Shown: positions 41,983 to 52,800 of the stretch, piece after piece
Layout of the letters: every line of letters starts with the position of its first letter
Numbering within the stretch: position 1 is the first letter of the stretch
From: Paraherbaspirillum soli
GTDB lineage: Bacteria > Pseudomonadota > Gammaproteobacteria > Burkholderiales > Burkholderiaceae_D
Direction: 5' to 3'
Assembly (NCBI RefSeq): GCF_042654985.1
Contig: NZ_JBHSMT010000001.1
Coordinates: forward strand, 15,870-79,869
DNA length: 64,000 nt
Notes under the pieces: model-generated
Databases searched by the model: none
The model's input: the letters and a program-made list of their open reading frames with translations, nothing else
Told to the model about the DNA's origin: nothing
Made by a program: the position numbers and the translations under genes

Positions 41983-43956
41983 ATGTTTACAACAAAGTGG
42001 CTTGCAGTTTTTACCGTCGCAGTTGCATCTTCCGCCGCACTATCGCCTGCCGTGTATGCGCAGAAACCTCAAAAACGTCAAATCAACGCCGTCAGCTACG
42101 CTAGCCAGGACGATGCCTTTCTGGCATTGCGCGATGCTGCGCGCGCCAACAATGCGGACAAGGCCGAGATTCTCGCGTCAAGCCTGGGTAATTATGACAT
42201 CCCTTCCTACGTTGATTACTACCGCTTAAAACCGCTGATCAAAGATCTGGTCGCTCCTCAAGCCGATATTCGTGATTACCTGAAGCGCTACGATGGCACC
42301 GCGATTGCCGATCGGCTGCGCAACGACTGGCTGCTGGAGCTCGGCAAAGCAGGGGATTGGACCACGTTCGACGAGCAATATCCGCTGTTCGCGCTGGACG
42401 ATGATACGCAGCTCAAATGCTATGCGTTGGCCTCGTCGGCGTTGAAAGGCAAGAATGTTGCCGCCGATGCGCGATCGTTGTTGACGACGCCGAAGGATTA
42501 CGGCCCGGGCTGTACCGGGCTGATCGGAACGCTGGCGCAAAATGGCCAGTTCACTCCTGACGATGTGTGGTTCCAGATTCGGCTCGCGGTCGAGTCCGGA
42601 AATGCTACCGTCGCTCGTCGCATGACGCCGTTTATCGACGCCGATGATGCGCAACTGGCGCAGGCGATTGATAAATCGTCGCTGGTCGTTGCGCGCGGAC
42701 CGGGCGCTGGCCGGGTTGGTCATGAACTGTTCATTATTGCGCTGGGGCGGCTGGCAAAAAGTGACGCGGGACGAGCCGCAGCCGCCCTCGGCAACGCGGC
42801 CGATCAATTAACTTCCGCCGAGCGTTCGCTTGCGTGGTCGCAGATTGCGTTGCAAGCAGCGTTCAAGCTCGATCCGCAGGCGATAGCTTATTGGCGCGAA
42901 GTCAAGGGCGCATCATTGTCGATGGATGGCTACCAGTGGCGGGTGCGGTCGGCATTGCGCGCCGGCGACTGGAAGCTGGTCAAGAGCGGCATTGAAGCCA
43001 TGCCGTCAGAGTTGCGCGACGATCCAGCCTGGATTTACTGGCTGGGTCGGGCCTACCGGGCAGAAGGGCGGGCCGAATCCGCCCAAAATCAATTCCAGTT
43101 GATTGCCGATCAAACCAACTTCTATGGTCAGTTGGCCTTGGAAGAAATGGGGCAGAAAATTATTGCGGTCCCCTCGTCGCCTACCTTTAGCGCCGAGGAA
43201 ATGGCGCCGATGGCGAACAACGTCGGTTTCCGTCGCGCCCTGCGCTTTTTTGATATGGACCTGCGCTTTGAAGGTGTCCGTGAGTGGAACTGGGAACTGC
43301 GCAAGATGAGCGATCGTCAATTGCTGACCGCCGCAGAATTTGCGCGCCAAAACAATGTCCTGGACCGGATGGTGAATACTTCCGACCGCACCAAAGTCGA
43401 AGTCGATTTCAGCCAGCGCTTCCCGTCGCCGTATCGCGACATCATGGCGAGCAACACCCAAACACTCGGGCTCGATATGGCGTGGGTATACGGCTTGATT
43501 CGGCAAGAATCGCGCTTCGTCATGCGCGCCCGTTCACATGTCGGCGCCTCCGGCTTGATGCAGGTGATGCCGGCCACGGCACGCTATGTCGCCAAGAAAA
43601 TCGGACTCGATGGCTTTACAGCCGACCAGATATCCGATGTGAATACAAATATCCTGCTGGGCACCAATTATTTGAGCATGGTGTTATCCGACCTGGACGG
43701 ATCGCAAGTGCTGGCATCCGCCGCCTATAACGCCGGCCCGGGGCGTCCGCGCGCCTGGCGTTCGACCTTGGCCGGGACGGTTGAAGGAGCAATCTTTGCC
43801 GAGTCGATTCCGTTTTCCGAAACGCGCGGCTATGTGAAGAATGTGCTGTCCAACGCGACCTATTACGCCGCGCTGTTCGACGGCAAGCCGCAGTCGCTGA
43901 AGGCGCGTCTGGGGACGGTGGCGCCCAAGGGGTTTGTGGAATCGACTTTGCCTTGA
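41983..43956 (+). CDS. Soluble lytic murein transglycosylase (Slt70 family)
   Basis: The 657-residue periplasmic enzyme cleaves the MurNAc-GlcNAc bond with formation of 1,6-anhydro ends. It has a signal peptide (about 1-27, ending YAQ), a long alpha-superhelical doughnut domain (about 40-460), and a C-terminal lysozyme-like SLT domain with the catalytic Glu in GLIRQESRFVMRARSHVGASGLMQVMPATARYVAKK, then NILLGTNYLSMVL and SAAYNAGPGRPRAW. It ends in a region with YVKNVLSNATYYAALF, typical of Slt. Diverges from the cyclo-ligase gene. Confidence 0.95.
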   Translation: MFTTKWLAVFTVAVASSAALSPAVYAQKPQKRQINAVSYASQDDAFLALRDAARANNADKAEILASSLGNYDIPSYVDYYRLKPLIKDLVAPQADIRDYLKRYDGTAIADRLRNDWLLELGKAGDWTTFDEQYPLFALDDDTQLKCYALASSALKGKNVAADARSLLTTPKDYGPGCTGLIGTLAQNGQFTPDDVWFQIRLAVESGNATVARRMTPFIDADDAQLAQAIDKSSLVVARGPGAGRVGHELFIIALGRLAKSDAGRAAAALGNAADQLTSAERSLAWSQIALQAAFKLDPQAIAYWREVKGASLSMDGYQWRVRSALRAGDWKLVKSGIEAMPSELRDDPAWIYWLGRAYRAEGRAESAQNQFQLIADQTNFYGQLALEEMGQKIIAVPSSPTFSAEEMAPMANNVGFRRALRFFDMDLRFEGVREWNWELRKMSDRQLLTAAEFARQNNVLDRMVNTSDRTKVEVDFSQRFPSPYRDIMASNTQTLGLDMAWVYGLIRQESRFVMRARSHVGASGLMQVMPATARYVAKKIGLDGFTADQISDVNTNILLGTNYLSMVLSDLDGSQVLASAAYNAGPGRPRAWRSTLAGTVEGAIFAESIPFSETRGYVKNVLSNATYYAALFDGKPQSLKARLGTVAPKGFVESTLP

Positions 43957-44011
43957 TGCTGAAGCTTGGTTGAAAAATTGATCAATAAGATGTTGAAACC
44001 CGGAGTTGTTC

Positions 44012-44713
44012 ATGCAAATTACAGAACTTGAAGCAAGCTCTTCTGCAGTCCCGCAAAAAGCTGGGAAACCAGATTTGACGCTGGTGATCGGCAACAAAAA
44101 TTATTCTTCGTGGTCGATGCGGCCATGGGTGGCGCTGACCGCATTCGGGATCCCGTTCAAGGAAGTCAGGATTTTGCTGGATCAAGCGGATACGGCTAGC
44201 GAGATCGCGCGCTATTCGACCGCCGGTCGCGTACCGGTTCTGCTGGTGGGCGACACATCGATCTGGGACTCGCTGGCAATTTGCGAATATCTGGCAGAAC
44301 AATATCCAGAATGCGGAATGTGGCCGAAAGACGTTTTGGCGCGTGCGATTGCGCGTTCGGTGTGCGCTGAAATGCATTCCGGATTCAATGGCCTGCGTAC
44401 TTCAATGACGATGGATATCCGCGGCCAGTATCCGGGCAAAGGGCGCACTGCGGCAACCCAAGCGGATATCGCCCGGATAGTCGAAATCTGGGAAAACTGT
44501 TTATCCAAATTCGGCCATCATCAATTCTTGTTTGGCGATTTTTCGATTGCCGATGCATTCTTCGCGCCGGTTGTCACGCGTTTCCGCACCTACGGCGTGC
44601 CGCTGGCACCTGCGCTGCAAGCCTACGCCGAGCGTGTGCAAGCCCATCCGGCGGTGGCGCAATGGATGCGTGAAGCTGCAGCGGAGCCTGAAGAATTGCC
44701 CGATCACCGTTGA
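44012..44713 (+). CDS. Glutathione S-transferase family protein
   Basis: The 233-residue cytosolic protein has an N-terminal thioredoxin-like domain (about 18-95) with LVIGNKNYSSWSMRPWVAL, where the SSWSxRPW motif is a zeta/YfcF-like active site, and the cis-Pro/ESLAxCEY-type GSH site VPVLLVGDTSIWDSLAICEYLAEQYP. The helical C-terminal domain follows. The start ATG at 44012 has CGGAG at 44001-44005. Substrate unknown. Its stop overlaps the region where cca may begin. Confidence 0.92.
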   Translation: MQITELEASSSAVPQKAGKPDLTLVIGNKNYSSWSMRPWVALTAFGIPFKEVRILLDQADTASEIARYSTAGRVPVLLVGDTSIWDSLAICEYLAEQYPECGMWPKDVLARAIARSVCAEMHSGFNGLRTSMTMDIRGQYPGKGRTAATQADIARIVEIWENCLSKFGHHQFLFGDFSIADAFFAPVVTRFRTYGVPLAPALQAYAERVQAHPAVAQWMREAAAEPEELPDHR

Positions 44714-44739
44714 TGCAACCACATGATTCCGTCTCTTAT

Positions 44740-45981
44740 ATGAAAGTTTTTTCGGTCGGCGGCGCGGTGCGCGACGAATTGCTGGGGCTGCCGGTCAAGG
44801 ACCATGATTACGTGGTGGTTGGCGCTACCCCGGAACAGATGCTGGCGCACGGTTTTCGCCCGGTCGGCAAGGATTTTCCGGTGTTCCTGCATCCAGATAC
44901 GCATGAGGAATATGCGCTGGCCCGCACCGAGCGCAAGACTGCGCCGGGCTACAAAGGGTTTGTCTTTCATACCGATCCTGATGTGACCTTGGAGCAGGAC
45001 CTGGTCCGGCGTGACCTGACCATCAACGCGATCGCCCGGGCCGACGATGGGACGCTGGTCGATCCGTTCGGCGGTCAGAAGGATTTGCAGGCGCGGGTAT
45101 TTCGTCACGTATCGGAATCCTTCGCCGAAGATCCGGTGCGCATCTTGCGCGCCGCCAGATTCGCCGCGCGTTTTACCGATTTCACGGTTGCGCCGGAAAC
45201 CAATATCCTGATGCAGCGCATGGTCGAGGCCGGTGAAGTCGATGCCCTGGTGCCGGAACGGGTCTGGCAAGAGTTGGCGGGCGGTTTGATGGAAGCGCAG
45301 CCTTCGCGGATGTTTGAAGTACTGCGCGCATGCGGCGCGCTAGTGCGGATTTTGCCGGAACTGGATGCCTTGTGGGGCGTGCCGCAGCCGGAAAAATATC
45401 ATCCTGAAATCGATGCCGGGGTGCATGTGATGATGGTGGTGGATACTGCCGCCCGTGAGAATTATTCGTTGACGGTAAGGTTTGCGGCATTGATGCACGA
45501 CCTTGGAAAAGGCGTGACTCCGGCAGCCGAGTGGCCCAGCCATCACGGCCACGAGGGACTTGGCGTGGCCTTGGTCGAACAGGTTTGTCAGCGCCTCAAG
45601 GTGCCTGGCGATGCGCGCGATCTGGCCGTGATGACCACGCGTGAACACGGCAATATCGGCCGTGCTTTCGATCTGCGCGCCGGCACCATCGTGACCTTGC
45701 TCGGGCGTTGCGATGCGTTTCGCAAACCACAGCGATTTATCGATATGCTGCGTGCAACCGAATGCGATTATCGCGGCAGAACCGGTTATGCCGAGCGGCC
45801 GTTTCCACAATTCGCCTATCTGCAGGCAGCATTGCATGCCGCGCGCTCAGTCAATGCCGGCGTGATCGCAGGCATGTTCCAGGAGCAGCCGCAACGGATA
45901 CCGGAGGCGATTTATGCCGCTCGTGTAGAGGTCGTCAATGAGTTGATACAAGCCCGGCGCAATACCGCAGAAAGTGATTGA
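44740..45981 (+). CDS. cca: CCA tRNA nucleotidyltransferase (multifunctional, HD-domain)
   Basis: The 413-residue enzyme adds or repairs the 3'-CCA of tRNA. It begins MKVFSVGGAVRDELLGLPVKDHDYVVVGATPEQM, with the class II nucleotidyltransferase loop and DxD-type DHD. RRDLTINAIA, DPFGGQKDLQARVFRHVSESFAEDPVRILRAARFAARF follow. The HD phosphohydrolase domain (AALMHDLGKG and HHGHEG, near 250-280) marks the gammaproteobacterial-type Cca with 2',3'-cyclic phosphatase activity. I chose the ATG at 44740 by family start. An ATG at 44713 that overlaps the gst stop would add nine residues. Confidence 0.96.
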   Translation: MKVFSVGGAVRDELLGLPVKDHDYVVVGATPEQMLAHGFRPVGKDFPVFLHPDTHEEYALARTERKTAPGYKGFVFHTDPDVTLEQDLVRRDLTINAIARADDGTLVDPFGGQKDLQARVFRHVSESFAEDPVRILRAARFAARFTDFTVAPETNILMQRMVEAGEVDALVPERVWQELAGGLMEAQPSRMFEVLRACGALVRILPELDALWGVPQPEKYHPEIDAGVHVMMVVDTAARENYSLTVRFAALMHDLGKGVTPAAEWPSHHGHEGLGVALVEQVCQRLKVPGDARDLAVMTTREHGNIGRAFDLRAGTIVTLLGRCDAFRKPQRFIDMLRATECDYRGRTGYAERPFPQFAYLQAALHAARSVNAGVIAGMFQEQPQRIPEAIYAARVEVVNELIQARRNTAESD

Positions 45982-46030
45982 GCTGGACATCGCCAGATGA
46001 AGTAGTTTGGCCGGATGGAGGTGCGACACG

Positions 46031-46741
46031 ATGACACGGACAAATGATGCCGCTAATTCCGGCAGCGGGCAGGCCGGCAAGGTGCCCGCGCCTCCTTCCT
46101 CCGGTTCCTCCAATAAGCCCAGTCAGACCATTTTCGTCAAAGAGTTATCGCGCCGCGCCCGCAAGCGCTTGTTGCGTCATTTTCTGGCACTGGATAGCGG
46201 TGATCGCTTGCTGCGTTTTGGTTCGGTGCTGTCGGATGATCTGGTGAGCAAATACGTTGAGAAAATCGATTTTTCGCGTGATACGGTGTTTGGCGTGTAC
46301 GACCGCAAATTGCGTTTGCTGGGAGTTGGCCATTTGGCGTTTGCCCCGCGTGACGCGCTGCCGTCGATGAGTGCTGGCGGCAAGGGGCGGGTTGCCGAAT
46401 TCGGCGTGTCGGTCGCGGCCTCGGCACGCGGCATGGGCGTCGGTAGCCGATTGTTTGAGCGGGCAGCGATGCACTGTCGTAACGCCGACATCAATACTTT
46501 GTATATGCACTTCCTGTCGTCCAACAAGGTGATGATGCATATCGCAAAAAAGGCGGGCATGGCCATCCACCGCGATTATGGTGAAGCCGATGCCTATTTG
46601 AGATTGTCGCCGGCCAATCCCGCGAGCGTGTTGCAAGAGGCCGTCGAAGAGCAAGTTGCAACTCTCGACTACACGCTGAAGGCCAACTTGCGTGCCGTGC
46701 TTAAGTGGCTGAGCAGCTTGCGGGGCGGCAAGCGTGATTAA
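46031..46741 (+). CDS. GNAT family N-acetyltransferase
   Basis: The 236-residue protein has a Ser/Gly/Pro-rich N-terminal stretch (about 1-32) and then a GNAT fold. The acetyl-CoA loop lies in VSVAASARGMGVGSRLFERAAMHCRN (about 125-150, Arg-x2-Gly-x-Gly/Ala pattern), and LYMHFLSSNKVMMHIAKKAGM gives the late strand. The ATG at 46031 has GGAGGT at 46017-46022. The substrate is not known. It ends 8 bases from the convergent Lrp gene. Confidence 0.85.
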   Translation: MTRTNDAANSGSGQAGKVPAPPSSGSSNKPSQTIFVKELSRRARKRLLRHFLALDSGDRLLRFGSVLSDDLVSKYVEKIDFSRDTVFGVYDRKLRLLGVGHLAFAPRDALPSMSAGGKGRVAEFGVSVAASARGMGVGSRLFERAAMHCRNADINTLYMHFLSSNKVMMHIAKKAGMAIHRDYGEADAYLRLSPANPASVLQEAVEEQVATLDYTLKANLRAVLKWLSSLRGGKRD

Positions 46742-46749
46742 AAGCAGCT

Positions 46750-47256
46750 TTATAACAGCGGCAGCGCGGTGGTATCTTTGATGCGCTGTAATGCAAAACT
46801 TGATTTGACGTCCAGCACGGCCGGATGGCGCAGCAAGGTTTCCATCATGAAGCGCGAAAAATGCGCCATGTCTTCGACGTGTACCCGCAGTAGATAATCC
46901 ATCTCCCCAGTCATCGCGTAACAAGCCACCACTTCCGGCCAGTGTTCAACCGCAGCCGAAAAATCGGCTCGGGGAGAGTGCCCGCTCGCCCGTGCCGCGC
47001 CGCTGAGCTGCGGGTCGCTGTGTTTTTCCAGGCGCACGTTGACATAGGCCAGCAGTCCCAGGCCGATTTTGTCCGGCGCCAAGAGCGCCACATACTGGCG
47101 AATCACGCCGGCCTGTTCCAATTGTTTGATGCGGCGCAGGCACGGCGACGGCGAGAGATTGATCCTTTCCGCAACTTCCTGATTGGTAAGGCGACCATTT
47201 TCTTGCAAAATTGCCAGAATTTTACGATCTGTTTTATCAATGGTGACGACAGCCAT
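46750..47256 (-). CDS. Lrp/AsnC family transcriptional regulator
   Basis: The 168-residue protein has an N-terminal winged helix (about 5-65: DRKILAILQENGRLTNQEVAERINLSPSPCLRRIKQLEQAGVI) and a C-terminal RAM ligand-binding domain (about 70-155) with EVVACYAMTGEMDYLLRVHVEDMAHFSRFMMETLL. I chose the ATG at 47254-47256, with GAGGTG upstream. It diverges from hppD, with a 132-base gap between the two starts, so it is a good candidate for local control of tyrosine/phenylalanine breakdown, with an aromatic amino acid as ligand (inference). Confidence 0.92.
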   Translation of the reverse strand: MAVVTIDKTDRKILAILQENGRLTNQEVAERINLSPSPCLRRIKQLEQAGVIRQYVALLAPDKIGLGLLAYVNVRLEKHSDPQLSGAARASGHSPRADFSAAVEHWPEVVACYAMTGEMDYLLRVHVEDMAHFSRFMMETLLRHPAVLDVKSSFALQRIKDTTALPLL

Positions 47257-47388
47257 AAAACACCTCAAAATAAATAATTAACGCAATATTATTGTGCAAA
47301 TTTTTGATTGCAGGGCAAAGTTTGCAATTATCTGCTGCTGCCTCACCCCTATACTGTAGCCAACTACAACCACCAAATGGAGACAACT
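47257..47388. promoter_or_regulatory. Divergent Lrp-hppD control region
   Basis: This 132-base AT-rich gap carries repeated short motifs: TGCAAATTT near 47295, GCAAAGTTTGC (a perfect 11-base palindrome with a central G) near 47314, and TTGCAATTA next to it. Lrp/AsnC proteins bind such AT-rich, phased sites. The role is inferred from position. Confidence 0.45.
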
Positions 47389-48519
47389 ATGGAATTTGAA
47401 CCTTGGGATAACCCGATGGGGACCGACGGTTTTGAGTTTATCGAATACGCCGCACCTGATCCGCAGGCCCTCGGCGCCTTATTCGAAAAAATGGGCTTCA
47501 CCGCGATTGCCCGGCATCGGCACAAAGACGTCACGCTGTATCGCCAAGGCGATGTGAACTTCATCATCAATGCAGAAAAAGATTCGTTCGCACAGCGGTT
47601 TGCGCGTCATCACGGTCCGTCGGTTTGTGCGATTGCTTTCCGCGTCAAGGATGCGGCGTTTGCCTACAAGCGGGCGCTGGAACTGGGCGCATGGGGATTC
47701 GATAACCACACCGGTCCGATGGAGCTGAATATCCCGGCAATCAAGGGTATCGGCGATTCGCTGATTTATTTTGTCGATCGCTGGCGCGGCAAGGAAGGCG
47801 CGAACGGCGTGGCGGCGGGCGGCATTGGCGATATCAGCATTTACGATGTCGATTTCGTCGCCATCCCTGGCGCTGAAGCCAACCCCAAAGGTTGCGGGCT
47901 GACCTATATCGACCACCTCACGCATAACGTGCATCGCGGCCGGATGAAAGAGTGGGCGGATTTCTACGAACACCTGTTCAATTTCCGCGAAGTGCGCTAT
48001 TTCGATATCGAAGGCAAGCTGACCGGCCTGAAATCGAAGGCAATGACCTCGCCTTGTGGGAAAATCCGTATCCCGATTAATGAGTCATCCGACGACAAGT
48101 CGCAAATCTCGGAATATCTCGATCTGTACCGCGGCGAAGGCATCCAGCATATCGCGATGGGCACCGACGATATTTATACCAGCGTGACGGACATGAAGGC
48201 GCGCGCGGTTGCGTTCCAGGACACCATCGAAACTTATTACGATCTGGTGGACCGACGTTTGCCGGACCATGGCGAGCGGCTGGAAGATTTGAAGCGTTTG
48301 CGGATCCTGATTGACGGCAATAGCAATGCCAAGAGCCGCGAATTGTTGTTGCAGATTTTCACCCAAACCGTGATTGGCCCGATCTTCTTCGAGATCATTC
48401 AACGCAAGGGCGACCAGGGTTTTGGCGAAGGGAATTTCCGCGCATTGTTCGAATCGATCGAGTTGGATCAGATTCGGCGCGGCGTGTTGAAGGATGACAG
48501 CCCGGCTGCGGCTAAATAA
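47389..48519 (+). CDS. hppD: 4-hydroxyphenylpyruvate dioxygenase
   Basis: The 376-residue iron enzyme turns 4-hydroxyphenylpyruvate into homogentisate. It starts MEFEPWDNPMGTDGFEFIEYAAPDP. The iron ligands are in YIDHLTHNVHRG (His), EGIQHIAMGTDDIY (His) and QTVIGPIFFEIIQRKGDQGFGEGNFRALFESIE (Glu), which are the family C-terminal marks. I chose the ATG at 47389, since GGAG at 47379-47382 suits it; an ATG 12 bases earlier is possible. It lies beside phhA and opposite the Lrp gene. Homogentisate dioxygenase is not in the window. Confidence 0.97.
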   Translation: MEFEPWDNPMGTDGFEFIEYAAPDPQALGALFEKMGFTAIARHRHKDVTLYRQGDVNFIINAEKDSFAQRFARHHGPSVCAIAFRVKDAAFAYKRALELGAWGFDNHTGPMELNIPAIKGIGDSLIYFVDRWRGKEGANGVAAGGIGDISIYDVDFVAIPGAEANPKGCGLTYIDHLTHNVHRGRMKEWADFYEHLFNFREVRYFDIEGKLTGLKSKAMTSPCGKIRIPINESSDDKSQISEYLDLYRGEGIQHIAMGTDDIYTSVTDMKARAVAFQDTIETYYDLVDRRLPDHGERLEDLKRLRILIDGNSNAKSRELLLQIFTQTVIGPIFFEIIQRKGDQGFGEGNFRALFESIELDQIRRGVLKDDSPAAAK

Positions 48520-48634
48520 GCCCATTTCCATTTCATCATCCAGCGTGCAATTGGTGGAATTCACCCGCATGCTGGATGGTGAAAAGGAATACGATAGCGG
48601 CACGAGGCGAACCGCCTTTTTTTGGATATAGAGA

Positions 48635-49513
48635 ATGAATGCAAATGTAAGTACCGACGATTTTTTCGCTACCGTCGCCGAGAAATCGGAAGGCGCCGGC
48701 TTACGCGGCGACTACAGCAAAATCGACGCGCAGTATGTGGTTGCCCAGGACTGGGATGCTTATACGCCGGAGCAGCATGCGCTTTGGCGGCGTCTGTATC
48801 AGCGCCAGGCCAAGCTGATCCCGGGGCGGGCTTGCGACGTGTTCATCGAGAGCCTGGAGCGTTTGAATATCGGCGATGGCATTCCCAATTTCGAACAAAG
48901 TTCGGAGGCGCTGTTCAAGGCTACCGGATGGCGTCTGGTTGCGGTGCCGGGCCTGATACCGGACTATACTTTTTTTGAACATCTGGCTAATCGCCGCTTC
49001 CCGGTCACTGTCTGGCTGCGTGAACCGGAAGAGTTCGACTACATCGTCGAGCCGGACGTTTTCCATGACTTTTTCGGTCATGTGCCTTTGTTGTTCAATC
49101 CGATTTTTGCCGATCATATGCAGGAGTACGGCAAAGGTGGTCTGAAGGCGATGAAGCTGGACGGTCTGTCGATGTTGGCGCGTTTGTACTGGTACACAGT
49201 TGAATTCGGATTGATCCAGCAGCCGGATGGCTTGCGCGTGTATGGCGCCGGCATCCTGTCGTCTGGCGGAGAAATCGAGTACTGCCTGAGCAGTCCGGAG
49301 CCACGTCGCATCCCGTTTGAAGTCGAGCGCGTGATGCGGACCTTGTACAAAATCGATTCGTATCAGGAAACGTATTTCGTCATTGATAGTTTTCAACAAT
49401 TATTCAACGATACCGCACCGGATTTCACGCCGATCTATCAAAAATTGAAGACGCTTGATCCGTTGCCGGCCAACTTGTTATTGCCGGGCGAAGTAAACCT
49501 TCAGGCCAAATAA
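48635..49513 (+). CDS. phhA: Phenylalanine 4-monooxygenase
   Basis: The 292-residue iron- and pterin-dependent enzyme hydroxylates phenylalanine to tyrosine. The two iron His ligands are in PDVFHDFFGHVPLL (near 137-150), and the Glu in YWYTVEFGL (near 183-191). Length matches the bacterial single-domain type (no regulatory domain). It is 115 bases downstream of hppD on the same strand; together they lead from Phe to homogentisate. A pterin carbinolamine dehydratase (phhB) is not visible nearby. Confidence 0.97.
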   Translation: MNANVSTDDFFATVAEKSEGAGLRGDYSKIDAQYVVAQDWDAYTPEQHALWRRLYQRQAKLIPGRACDVFIESLERLNIGDGIPNFEQSSEALFKATGWRLVAVPGLIPDYTFFEHLANRRFPVTVWLREPEEFDYIVEPDVFHDFFGHVPLLFNPIFADHMQEYGKGGLKAMKLDGLSMLARLYWYTVEFGLIQQPDGLRVYGAGILSSGGEIEYCLSSPEPRRIPFEVERVMRTLYKIDSYQETYFVIDSFQQLFNDTAPDFTPIYQKLKTLDPLPANLLLPGEVNLQAK

Positions 49514-49851
49514 AAAGCGGATTCTGCCGTGGAGGGCAGAATCCGCGAACTAGTGGTAATGGGAACACTAGAGGGAGGAATGCCTGATGCGGCTGGTGCA
49601 GCCACATCGGACAAGTTCTCATTACACGCTTCGATAGATGTCATTTCTACTTGATTTACCTGTTGTTACAGTTGTTACCCTGCCGAGTCTCTCCAAATTG
49701 CTGCAGCGTGCATTGAGTCGGATATCGGCATGTGATAATGTAAGCGAATTAATAAAAAGAACGATTGGCCCACAAGGCTGATACGTTTCAACCGCGTCCG
49801 ACAAGCACGGCGCAGTGCACTCAAAAACATAATTTTTGGCACGGAGACTGA
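49514..49851. other. Intergenic region between phhA and the indolepyruvate oxidoreductase gene (338 bases)
   Basis: Just after the phhA stop is a hairpin GCGGATTCTGCC/GGCAGAATCCGC (49517-49546) without a T-run on the plus strand, probably the phhA terminator. The rest is AT-rich, holds no gene, and should carry the promoter of the next gene, whose ribosome binding site is CGGAG near 49842. Confidence 0.6.
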
Positions 49852-52800
49852 ATGAACGCACCACTCAAATCGGCGCAGGCGACTGCTGCCGACAATATTT
49901 CCCTAGACGATAAATTTACGCTGGAGCGTGGCCGTGCCTTTATGACCGGCACCCAGGCGCTGATCCGGCTGCCGATGCTGCAGCGGCAACGCGATGTTCT
50001 GGCTGGTTTGAATACCGCCGGTTATGTCACCGGTTATCGCGGTTCCCCACTTGGCAGCGTCGATACAACCGCGGCCAAGGCCAAGAAATATCTCGACGCA
50101 CATCACGTCAAATTCCATCCCGGCATGAATGAAGACCTCGCAGCGACCAGTGTTTGGGGTACGCAGCAGGTCAATCTGTTTCCCGGCGCGCAATACGATG
50201 GCGTATTCGGCATGTGGTACGGCAAGGGCCCCGGCGTCGATCGCTGCGGCGACGTGTTCAAGCACGCCAACATGGCAGGCACTTCCCAACACGGCGGCGT
50301 CCTGGTGCTGGCGGGCGACGACCATGCCGCGAAATCGTCCACTACCGCGCATCAAAGCGAACATATCCTGAAGGCCTGCGGCATCCCGGTACTGTATCCA
50401 TCGTCGGTGCAGGAGTATCTCGATTACGGCATGCACGGCTGGGCCATGAGCCGCTACACCGGCTTATGGGTGGCGATGAAATGCGTGACGGACCTGGTCG
50501 AATCCGGCGCCTCGGTAGATTTGAATCCGGACCGCGTGCAGATTGCTTTGCCGACCGATTTCGAACTGCCGCCGGACGGCTTGAATATCCGCGTGCCGGA
50601 CACCGTGCTGGGACAAGAAGCGCGGATGAATAATTACAAATGGTATGCCGCACTCGCTTATGCGCGCACCAACAAGCTGAACCAGATTATCTGGGACAGC
50701 CCGCGCGCAAAAATCGGCATCATCACTGCCGGCAAGTCGTATCTCGATACCCGTCAGGCCATGGCGGATCTGGGCATCGACGAAAATGTCGCTCGCGACA
50801 TCGGTATTCGCTTGTACAAGATCGGCATGACCTGGCCGCTGGAAGCGGAAGGCGTGCGCGAATTTGCGCAAGGCCTGGAAGAAATCCTGGTGGTCGAAGA
50901 GAAACGCCAGATTCTGGAATATCAACTGAAGGAAGAACTGTACAACTGGCGTGACGACGTCCGTCCGCGCGTCGTCGGCAAATTCGACGACACCGGCGAG
51001 TGGAGCAACCGCAGCGGCGAAGGCCATGGCGATTGGCTGCTGCCCGCCACTTATGAATTGAACCCGGCCCAGATCGCACGAGCTATTGCGACCCGGATCT
51101 CGAAATACTTTGCCGGCCATCCGGTCGAGAAACGGGTACAGGAGCGGGTGGCTTATCTTGAGGCCAAAGAGACCTTGCTGAATATCAGCAGCAAGCCCGA
51201 TCCGAAAAAAGACCGTATCCCGCATTTCTGCTCCGGCTGCCCGCACAACACCTCAACCCGCTTGCCGGACGGCAGTCGGGCCCTGGCCGGTATCGGTTGC
51301 CATTACATGGTGCTGTGGATGGATCGCGAGTCATCCACGTTTACCCATATGGGTGGGGAAGGCGTGACCTGGGTTGGTCAAGCGCCATTTACTTCCGAAA
51401 AACACGTGTTTGCCAACCTCGGCGACGGTACGTATTTTCACTCGGGACTATTGGCGATTCGCGCTGCGGTCGCGGCCAAGGTCAATATCACATACAAGAT
51501 TTTATATAACGACGCAGTGGCGATGACTGGCGGCCAGGCTTTTGACGGGCCGCTTGATCCAGCCATGATTTCACGCCAGATTGCGGCTGAAGGCGTGACC
51601 CCGATCATTGTCGTCACCGACGAACCGGACAAGTATCCGGCGGACACCAACTGGGCGCCAGGCGTGACGATTCGCCACCGCAGCGAACTCGATGCGGTGC
51701 AGCGCGAATTGCGCGAAAAACCCGGCACCTCGGCGATGATTTACGACCAGACTTGTGCTGCGGAAAAGCGTCGTCGCCGCAAACAAAATACCTATCCGGA
51801 CCCGGCCAAACGTGCCGTGATCAACGAAGCCGTGTGCGAAGGCTGCGGCGATTGCAGCGTGCAGTCGAATTGCCTGTCGGTAGAGCCGCTGGAAACCGAG
51901 TTCGGCCGTAAGCGCCAGATTAACCAGTCCTCGTGCAACAAGGATTTTTCCTGCGTAACCGGGTTTTGCCCAAGCTTTGTCACGGTCGAAGGCGGCAAGT
52001 TGAAGAAACCGGCGAAAGTAGCTGCAGCTACGGCTGCGGCAGCGAATGGCGCCGCGGCTCCAGTCGCCAGTTTGCCGTCACCGATATTGCCAACCACCGC
52101 CAAACCGTTCGGCATCCTGGTCACCGGTATCGGCGGTACCGGTGTGGTGACCATCGGTCAGATTCTGGCGATGGCGGCGCACGTCGAAGGCAAAGGTTGC
52201 TCCGTGCTGGATATGAGTGGTCTTGCACAAAAGGGCGGACCGGTCATGTCGCACGTGCGGCTGGCCGATCATCCGGATGATATCTATTCGACCCGCGTCG
52301 GCACCGGCGATGCCGATCTGGTCATCGGTTGCGATGCGATTGTCAGCGCCAGCCGCGACGCGTTGTCGCGGATGGGCGAGGGGCGCACGTATGCGGCGAT
52401 CAATTCGACCCGGACTCCGACCGCGGCATTTGTGAAGGATCCGAACTGGCAATTCCCCGATGCCGCTGCCGAACACGATATACGCGCCGCTTGCGGCAGC
52501 GATCGCGTGGAATTTCTCGACGCCGGCAAAATTGCCACGGCGTTGATGGGCGATACGATCGCGACCAATATGTTCATGCTCGGGTATGCGTGGCAAAAAG
52601 GCTGGGTGCCGCTGAAAGAGGCGTCGTTGATGCGTGCGATTGAATTGAATGCGCTGTCGGTCGACTTCAACAAGCAAGCATTCACCTGGGGCCGCACTGC
52701 GGCGATTGACCTTCCTGCGCTGGAAAAACGTACTCGCCTCAACGATAGTCCGGCACAAGTGATCGAGTTCAAACGGGCACCGACACTGGATGCCTTGATC

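Noticed and set aside
49517..49546. A plus-strand intrinsic terminator after phhA
   Set aside because: The 12-bp stem is strong, but no T-run follows on the plus strand, so it is noted only as a hairpin within the gap.
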